Assembly (NCBI GenBank): GCA_016215555.1
Contig: JACRJC010000021.1
Span: 1-43,011 of the forward strand
Reading direction: 5' to 3'
Source of the DNA: Rhodospirillales bacterium
Lineage (GTDB): Bacteria > Pseudomonadota > Alphaproteobacteria > Rhodospirillales > WMHbin7
Length of the DNA: 43,011 nt
Part shown: one piece after another, positions 36,832-43,011 of the stretch
Layout of the letters: the number at the start of each line of letters is the position of its first letter
Numbering within the stretch: position 1 is the first letter of the stretch
Program-made: the position numbers and the translations under genes
Notes under the pieces: model-generated
The model's database searches: none
What the model was told of the DNA's origin: nothing
The model's input: the letters and a program-made list of their open reading frames with translations, nothing else

Positions 36832-37593
36832 TCACGTCCGCCAGAAACCGTCGCGGTCGATGGCGTGCAAGGCCGCCATTTCCCCGGGCGTGGGTTCGGG
36901 CGTGGGCCGCAGATCGGGGTGGTCTTGCAACTTCCAGCCGGTATGGGCCTTCACTTCCTCGGCGGTGTGGCCGGGATGGACGCTGAACAGATGCAACTCT
37001 CCTTGCGGGCCATGGGGCTTCAGAATGGCGCGGTCGGTGATGACGGCGGCCGTGCCGCCCCAGTGCAGACCGGCTAGGCTGCGGCTGTCGCCGCCCTCCA
37101 ATCCGCCCGGCGAGGTGACATAGCCGACCCGCTCCACCAGCCGGTGCGGCTCGTGATTCATGATCGCCAGCAGGCGTTTCGACATGGCGGCGATGTCGGC
37201 GGCCCCGCCCGAGCCCGGCAGTTTTGTCTTCATCCTCTCGAAGCCGCCGATATAGCTGGTGTTGATATTGCCGAAGCGGTCGATCTCGGCGCCGCCGATG
37301 AATCCGGCATCGACCTGGCCGCCCTGCAGCAGGCCCATCACCTGCATGGTGCCGGTACACCAGGCGGCGTTCTGCTGATTGGGCGGATCGCTCATGGTGT
37401 AAAGCATGTCCTGGGCCGGCTGATGGCGGGCGATGCCGACTTCGAACAGGCCGACGGCGTTGGGCGCATGGGTCAGGCGCGCCACGCCGAAGGCGGTGAT
37501 GGGCAGACGCATGCCGACGAACACCACTTCGCCATCCTGGATTTCCCGGGCGGCGGCGATGATCATCAATTCCTGGGTGGAGTAGCAGCTCAT
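36832..37593 (-). CDS. CoA transferase beta subunit (GctB/IpdB type)
   Basis: A 253-residue subunit of a two-component family I CoA transferase. The sequence GLFEVGIARHQPA contains the Glu expected as catalytic residue that forms the glutamyl-CoA thioester (about residue 49). GGAEIDRFGNINTSYI is another family signature. The ATG at 37593 is chosen because homology (CYSTQELMIIAAAREI) starts there; the frame is open further up through a repeat. It transfers CoA between acyl-CoA and a free acid, but which acids is not visible. It follows the alpha-subunit gene after a 180-bp gap occupied by a repeat, whereas such genes usually abut. Confidence 0.85.
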   Translation of the reverse strand: MSCYSTQELMIIAAAREIQDGEVVFVGMRLPITAFGVARLTHAPNAVGLFEVGIARHQPAQDMLYTMSDPPNQQNAAWCTGTMQVMGLLQGGQVDAGFIGGAEIDRFGNINTSYIGGFERMKTKLPGSGGAADIAAMSKRLLAIMNHEPHRLVERVGYVTSPGGLEGGDSRSLAGLHWGGTAAVITDRAILKPHGPQGELHLFSVHPGHTAEEVKAHTGWKLQDHPDLRPTPEPTPGEMAALHAIDRDGFWRT

Positions 37594-37620
37594 CTTGTTG
37601 TTTCCGCCATCACACCGCGA

Positions 37621-37760
37621 TTTAAACCACCAAGACACCAAGGCACAAAGAAAGAAAATACCGCGTCTGACGCTCTTGTCTTCACGGGCCATGAAACTGC
37701 AAGCCGTGGGAATCCGTTGAAACGACGTCTTGGTGTCTTGGTGCCTTGGTGGTGAAAAAA
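37621..37760. repeat. CCACCAAG-type inverted-repeat element inserted between CoA-transferase genes
   Basis: Left arm TTTAAACCACCAAGACACCAAGGCAC (given in parts: TTTAAACCACCAAG, then ACACCAAGGCAC) at 37621-37646 faces the right arm TCTTGGTGTCTTGGTGCC then TTGGTGGTGAAAAAA at 37729-37760. The arms are built of 8-bp units CCAAGACA/CCAAGGCA. The approximately 140-bp structure looks like a small non-coding mobile or repeat element. Confidence 0.75.
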
Positions 37761-37773
37761 GCGCAGCATTCGA

Positions 37774-38697
37774 CTACTCCGACGCGAAGTTGGCGGGCGC
37801 CGAAGGGGCGCTGCCCTTGATGCGCAGATCATCCAGGCGCGTTCCCAGCTTGGCGCGATAGGCGGCATGGTCGGGCGCCGACAACACCCATTCCTCGATC
37901 CAGGCCAGGAAGCCGTCGCGATCGCGCGAGCGCTGGTGATAGTCGTTGAAGAAATCATTGTCGCGCTTCCAGCAGCCGGTCAGCGGCGAGGGATGTTGGC
38001 CGGCCGGCTCATGCACCACCGCCGACACTTTGAATCCCGGGAACAGCACGCGGTTGGGATCGGAAGCGATGACGTTGGGCTCGACGATGTCATCGGCCAG
38101 CAGAATGATTTTTTTCGCGGCCAAGGCCGCTTCCTGTGTTACGCCGAAACTGCCCCACAGATGGGCGTTGCCGAATTGATCGGCGCGCTGCACGGAAAAA
38201 ACGGCGACGTCGGGGACCAGGGGCTTGACCAGAACCACCGGATCGGGCTGGTCGCTGAGGGGATTTTGCACGACCCGGTGTTCGGGGTTGGATTTCAAAA
38301 TGTCGGAGCCCAAGAGCGAACGCACCGGCGCGAAGGGCATGCCATAGGCCCCGGCCATCAGGGCCATGGCCAGCGAGAAGTTCGAGAAATCATTGACCGT
38401 CAAGGGGCGCGGCACGCCCTTCTCCATGGCCCGGCGGTAATTATGACCAAGCCCGCCCGAGACATTGCCGACCCAGGCCCCGGTCACCGACGTAGCACAG
38501 CCGGCCCCGATCAGCATGTCGGCCGAGGCGTCGGAAATGGGGGCGATGAGGTCGAGATCGCGCTTGCCCTGGCGGATCAGTTCGAAGGTGACGGCGAAGG
38601 GAATCGCCGCTTCCAGGCCGGCTCCCATGACCAGGCGGTCGCCGTTCTGGATGATGGTGGCGACCGCTTCCTTCAAGGAACACAGTTTAGAGGTCAT
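37774..38697 (-). CDS. CoA transferase alpha subunit (GctA/IpdA type)
   Basis: The 307-residue partner of the subunit at 36832-37593. It begins SLKEAVATIIQNGDRLVMGAG, typical of the CoA-binding N-terminus. It also has PDVAVFSVQRADQFGNAHLWG, a hallmark of CoA transferase alpha subunits. Length matches GctA/IpdA. The actual acids are unknown; the neighbouring benzoate-CoA-ligase-type enzyme suggests aromatic or ring-cleavage products. The ATG at 38695-38697 has its only Shine-Dalgarno-like AGGG (38707-38710) at the end of a palindromic repeat. Confidence 0.86.
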   Translation of the reverse strand: MTSKLCSLKEAVATIIQNGDRLVMGAGLEAAIPFAVTFELIRQGKRDLDLIAPISDASADMLIGAGCATSVTGAWVGNVSGGLGHNYRRAMEKGVPRPLTVNDFSNFSLAMALMAGAYGMPFAPVRSLLGSDILKSNPEHRVVQNPLSDQPDPVVLVKPLVPDVAVFSVQRADQFGNAHLWGSFGVTQEAALAAKKIILLADDIVEPNVIASDPNRVLFPGFKVSAVVHEPAGQHPSPLTGCWKRDNDFFNDYHQRSRDRDGFLAWIEEWVLSAPDHAAYRAKLGTRLDDLRIKGSAPSAPANFASE

Positions 38698-38705
38698 GGT
38701 TTGGC

Positions 38706-38800
38706 GCCCTTCGAGACAGCCGCTGGCGCGGCTTCCTCAGGGCGAGGAAACAAAAATCCTCTCATCCTGAGGAGCGAAGCGTCTCGAAGGATGAGGGGGG
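38706..38800. repeat. Inverted pair of palindromic repeats between ligase and CoA transferase genes
   Basis: Unit 1 (38706-38748, forward) has outer ends CGCCCT/AGGGCG and inner hairpin GCCGC/GCGGC. Unit 2 (38758-38800, reverse) has CTCATCCT/AGGATGAG with CGAAGCG inside. They fill almost the whole 115-bp gap between the ligase stop and the alpha-subunit start. Confidence 0.85.
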
Positions 38801-38812
38801 GCAACGACGTCA

Positions 38813-40384
<1,572 letters not shown>

Positions 40385-40439
40385 GCAAGACTCCCCTGGG
40401 ATTTGCCGTTCCGGCTCGCTGAATGTGGGTGCGCAATTC

Positions 40440-40453
40440 GGTACTGAGTTACC
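40440..40453. promoter_or_regulatory. Candidate operator between ligase and GNAT/Rrf2 genes
   Basis: The dyad GGTACTGAGTTACC (outer arms GGTA/TACC) lies 56 bp from the ligase ATG and 73 bp from the GNAT ATG. It resembles the livK site at 36631-36644 and shares the left flank TTCGG. One site here could control both divergent transcripts. Confidence 0.4.
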
Positions 40454-40525
40454 TATTTACAGTTTGTCGCCTAGAGGCCATGCTGTCAACCGAAGTGAGT
40501 TTGGTCCAGGGGGAATTCGTTTATT

Positions 40526-40993
40526 ATGAAGCCATCATCTTCGGATGAGCGCGCCTTTACCATCCGCACCGTCACCGGCGACGATCTGCCGGCGGTCGCG
40601 GCCTTGGATGAGCGGATATCGGGGATCGCCAAGCCGGATTACTGGCAGGACGTTTTCGAACGCTATGGCGGGCGGCGCAAGGGCCGTTACTTTCTGATGG
40701 CCGAAGACCAGAACAAGAAGCTTCTGGGCTATATCATGGGCGAGGTGCGGGCCTGGGAATTCGATTCCCCGCCCTGTGGCTGGATTTTCGGCATCAATGT
40801 CGATTCCGACACCCGCCTGGGCGGCATCGGGACAGCGCTTTACCTGGCCATCTGCGACGGTTTCAGGAAGTTCGGCGTCCATACCGTGCGCACCACGGTC
40901 TCGCGAAAGAACGAACTGGTGATGAGCTTCTTCCGCAGCCAGGGCATGATGGCCAGCCACTATATCCAGCTCGAGACGGAGCTTGAATCATGA
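40526..40993 (+). CDS. GNAT-family acetyltransferase (BadL-like by position)
   Basis: A 155-residue single GNAT domain (FTIRTVTGDDLPAVAALDERI at the N-terminus, DSDTRLGGIGTALYLAI for acetyl-CoA binding, FFRSQGM near the end). It is followed by an Rrf2 regulator and diverges from a benzoate-CoA-ligase-type gene. In Rhodopseudomonas palustris the benzoate cluster has badL (a GNAT reported to acetylate aminobenzoates) beside badM (an Rrf2 repressor); the match is by family and order only. It might acetylate a small aromatic or the ligase's catalytic lysine. Confidence 0.8.
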   Translation: MKPSSSDERAFTIRTVTGDDLPAVAALDERISGIAKPDYWQDVFERYGGRRKGRYFLMAEDQNKKLLGYIMGEVRAWEFDSPPCGWIFGINVDSDTRLGGIGTALYLAICDGFRKFGVHTVRTTVSRKNELVMSFFRSQGMMASHYIQLETELES

Positions 40994-41017
40994 GATATGG
41001 CCGCTCAAGCGCTGCGC

Positions 41018-41077
41018 GGATGCTGTGCATCCTTGGCTCACGCCGGGACGGAGCCCGGCGCGCCGCCCTTGGCGGCG
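41018..41077. repeat. Triple-hairpin intergenic repeat
   Basis: Three consecutive hairpins: GGATG/CATCC (41018-41032), GCCGGG/CCCGGC (41042-41059) and CGCCGCC/GGCGGCG (41061-41077). TTGGCT follows the first hairpin, as in the element at 17761-17820, with the same spacing to a CCTT near the end. It fills the 112-bp gap between the GNAT gene and the Rrf2 gene. Confidence 0.6.
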
Positions 41078-41105
41078 TGATGAGTTTCACATTGGGGCAT
41101 CACAA

Positions 41106-41519
41106 ATGAGACTCCAAAAGGCCACCCGTTGCGCGCTTTATGCCGTTCTGGAACTGGCTTCAGATCCCAAGCGCCAATTGTCGGCCAATGAAATCGCCGA
41201 GAAATACGACATTTCCACCAACCATCTGGCCAAGGTGCTGCGCAGCCTGGGCCGCGAAGGCCTGGTCGAGGCAGTGCGCGGCGCCGGAGGCGGCTACCGT
41301 TTCTCGGGCAATGTCAAGCGCACGACCTTGCTGGACGTGATCCGCCTGTTCGAGACGGTGGAGACGGTGTCGTCGGGCGAGCGCGAGCCGGGCGACGATA
41401 CGCCGGAAGGCTTGGCCCTGACCCAGGTCATCGAGGAAATCGAGGCCATCGAGCGCGCCACCTTTCATTCGATCACCCTCGACACCATGATGAAGCTGGT
41501 CGGACGCCACCGCAAATAG
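41106..41519 (+). CDS. Rrf2-family transcriptional regulator (BadM-like)
   Basis: A 137-residue winged-helix regulator. The N-terminal half matches Rrf2 (LQKATRCALYAVLELAS, NEIAEKYDISTNHLAKVLRSLGREGLVEAVRGAGGGY, given in two pieces: NEIAEKYDISTNHLAKVL and RGAGGGYRF). The iron-sulfur-binding Cys triad of IscR/NsrR is absent; the region after the wing (VETVSSGEREPGDDT) has no Cys and only Cys9 occurs in the protein, so a cluster is unlikely. ATG at 41106 is fixed by homology; the frame extends upstream through a repeat. Its place beside the ligase suggests a BadM-like repressor of aromatic acid genes. Confidence 0.85.
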   Translation: MRLQKATRCALYAVLELASDPKRQLSANEIAEKYDISTNHLAKVLRSLGREGLVEAVRGAGGGYRFSGNVKRTTLLDVIRLFETVETVSSGEREPGDDTPEGLALTQVIEEIEAIERATFHSITLDTMMKLVGRHRK

Positions 41520-41522
41520 CGG

Positions 41523-42602
41523 TCATTCCTTCAGCGAGGCGATGATGGCGGCGGCCAGGTCCAGAAGCGCCGGTTCGCATTCCGCAGCCGCGAAATAATA
41601 TGGGGCGCCGCAGGAAAGCTGGGCCACGGTTTTGCCCTGGGCAAAAACCAGGCTTGTCCGCGAACCGCGCTCGCCCGACGGTTTCTCGAGATGAGAGGGC
41701 GTTTTCCCCAGCGGCGACGGGCGCAAGCGTTCGGGCAGGCGGTTGTTGCGGTCCTGCTCCAGATAGAGTTTGGCCGCCTTGACATCGTCGAGGCGGAACA
41801 GCAGCGCATCCACCACCTGGCCTGAAGCCACGGTCGTCAGGGGCCAGCGACGCAGGGTCGCGATGAAAGGTCGCATATGATGGACCAGAATGTCGCGAAG
41901 TTCGGGGTCGGGGATGTTCTCGCCCTCGGCGCGGTCGAAGGCGGCCCATTCCAAGGGACCGGCGGCGGTGCCCAGCGGCTTGCCCAGATGCAGGGTGTCA
42001 TGGGGCAAATGCCCGGCCAGCGGCGGTTGCGCTGGCAGGGGGCGCTTTTCCTGATCCAGTTCCCTTAAGCGTTCGAAAGCGATCTCGGTCAGTTGCGTCA
42101 TCTGGGCGACCGTCATCGGCTGGCCGTCGGTCCAATGGGTCAGGCGCAAAATGTAGCGTCCTTCCTGAGCGCGCAGGGTCTGGCCGCGCGGACGCGGCGA
42201 CGAATGCAGCCGCGCTTGCCCATGGCTGCCGGGAGATAGATTTTGCATAGGGCCGAAATTGCGGTTGTCCTGCGGCTCCATGTCGTTGAAGCGGGCATGC
42301 GCCGCCTCGACCGAGACATAGGCCGACACCGCCATCATGATCCTCTCGCGGGTTCCCTGTTCGGGCAGGCGGTAGGATTGCAAGATCAGCGTGCGCAGTC
42401 CGGTGGCGGGATCAAGCCGGCCCAGGAATTCCGGCGGCTCGGACCACCAGCCGCCATGGCCGCTGGCCTTTTTGATTTCCTGCACGCCCGGAACGGCGGC
42501 CAGCAGCGTCTCGGCCAATTGGCCGTCGCTGGCCGCAAGGGCCGAAACCGGAATCGACAAAACCAGCAGCAGGGCCGCCAGAACGTGATGGCTGCGACGC
42601 AA
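41523..42602 (-). CDS. Exported protein of unknown function
   Basis: A 359-residue protein not recognised as a known family. With the TTG at 42600-42602 as start (GAGAGGGA about 7 nt upstream) it begins with a signal peptide (RRSHHVLAALLLVLSIPVSALAA). The frame is open up to an ATG at 42752, which would put 50 residues before the signal. The mature part is mixed, with ILQSYRLPEQGTRERIMM, HWTDGQPMTVAQMTQLTEIA and a C-terminal region with two Cys (LSCGAPYYFAAAECEPAL) that could form a disulfide. It is convergent with the Rrf2 gene, ending 3 bp from its stop. Confidence 0.7.
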   Translation of the reverse strand: MRRSHHVLAALLLVLSIPVSALAASDGQLAETLLAAVPGVQEIKKASGHGGWWSEPPEFLGRLDPATGLRTLILQSYRLPEQGTRERIMMAVSAYVSVEAAHARFNDMEPQDNRNFGPMQNLSPGSHGQARLHSSPRPRGQTLRAQEGRYILRLTHWTDGQPMTVAQMTQLTEIAFERLRELDQEKRPLPAQPPLAGHLPHDTLHLGKPLGTAAGPLEWAAFDRAEGENIPDPELRDILVHHMRPFIATLRRWPLTTVASGQVVDALLFRLDDVKAAKLYLEQDRNNRLPERLRPSPLGKTPSHLEKPSGERGSRTSLVFAQGKTVAQLSCGAPYYFAAAECEPALLDLAAAIIASLKE

Positions 42603-42808
42603 GAAGCTTCCCTCTCTTCGCCCGCCCTTCTTGCGGGCGGTTGACAGGGAACTATAGCCGATTTGTTCGCCGATGCTACCTCCTGCCAGCCTCCAAGCCG
42701 GGTTGAGGCCGACAGGGCCTTGCCGGGCGCCGTGACGCCATAGGATCGGCATGCCTGGAAAGTCACTACATACCGCTACAATTCCTTATGAATCATTGAC
42801 ATGGCATA

Positions 42809-42862
42809 TATTGCGGTTGTGCTGATTTATTTCCTTGACTAAATCCCGCAATAGGGTTAATT
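42809..42862 (+). promoter_or_regulatory. Candidate promoter with flanking inverted repeat
   Basis: TTGACT at 42835-42840 and TTAATT at 42857-42862, 16 bp apart, make a plausible sigma-70-type promoter 34 bp before the ATG at 42897. The -35 lies between the 8-bp inverted repeats TATTGCGG (42809-42816) and CCGCAATA (42846-42853), which could be an operator. Nothing else was recognised in 42603-42896. Confidence 0.4.
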
Positions 42863-42896
42863 GTTCGTTGACGCAATTCAAGGATGTGGTGACGAG

Positions 42897-43011
42897 ATGA
42901 GCCTTCTATTTCGGGACAACGACCCTTTGGCCCCCCTCGGCGAAAGCCGGCCTCAGGCTTTCAGTCCGGGCGAAATCCTTCTTGGCCAGATGGAACCTAA
43001 AAATCCCCCTC
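42897..43011 (+). CDS. Start of an unidentified gene cut by the window edge
   Basis: An open frame from ATG 42897 runs off the right edge after 38 codons (beginning MSLLFRDNDPLAPLGES, with FSPGEILLGQMEPK further on). GGTGACGAG lies just upstream and a promoter candidate precedes it. No domain can be identified from this fragment. Confidence 0.5.
   Translation, partial: MSLLFRDNDPLAPLGESRPQAFSPGEILLGQMEPKNPP

Noticed and set aside
37621-37760. Insertion sequence
   Set aside because: There is no transposase reading frame in the 180-bp gap; at most it is a non-coding element.

Overview
The window looks like a GC-rich alphaproteobacterial chromosome, most probably from the Rhodospirillales (Magnetospirillum-like). 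Pointers are the def-fmt-truA cluster, a parvulin-argJ-Nudix cluster beside secA, signalling proteins built from PAS, GGDEF, EAL, CBS and hemerythrin modules, and a benzoate-type aromatic acid locus with regulators resembling BadL and BadM. The genus is inference from gene content. No rRNA, tRNA, transposase, phage gene or CRISPR array was seen.

Layout. 1-3208: zinc uptake, with zur-znuC-znuB on the minus strand facing znuA, and two Zur-like boxes between them. 3171-7678: a Cache-domain histidine kinase, a small membrane protein, a CinA-type MoCF protein, and a divergent exported peptidoglycan-binding/helical-repeat protein. 7732-7897: two 76-bp palindromic elements. 7935-10451: a hemerythrin-NIT-HAMP chemoreceptor. 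10448-20447: housekeeping genes, namely a GNAT-Nudix fusion, argJ, a PpiC/SurA-type isomerase, secA, a cold-shock protein, truA, fmt, def and rmuC.

20474-31384 is a signalling island entirely on the plus strand. It holds a four-CBS protein ending in a degenerate histidine kinase (phosphoacceptor His replaced by Gln), a receiver-PAS-GGDEF protein, a 1342-residue seven-PAS-GGDEF-EAL protein, a DUF4863/PnbB-like protein placed 7 bp downstream of it, an orphan membrane-anchored SsuA/NMT1-type binding protein, and a HAMP-PAS histidine kinase 6 bp after that.

31694-41519 appears to be an aromatic or organic acid uptake and activation locus. It has a complete Liv-type ABC transporter (livKHMGF), a GDCCVxC-family zinc-ribbon-like protein translationally coupled to livF, a two-subunit CoA transferase, a benzoate-CoA-ligase-family enzyme and, divergently, a GNAT acetyltransferase and an Rrf2 regulator. 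A similar 14-bp dyad lies upstream of both livK and the ligase and could be the shared operator. 41523-42602 is an unknown exported protein. The first 38 codons of another gene run off the right edge.

Intergenic DNA is rich in palindromic repeats. One family, with copies near 1, 22086-22190, 31416-31576 and 38706-38800, varies its stems while keeping base pairing. One copy sits directly upstream of the CoA-transferase alpha start and may supply its ribosome-binding site.
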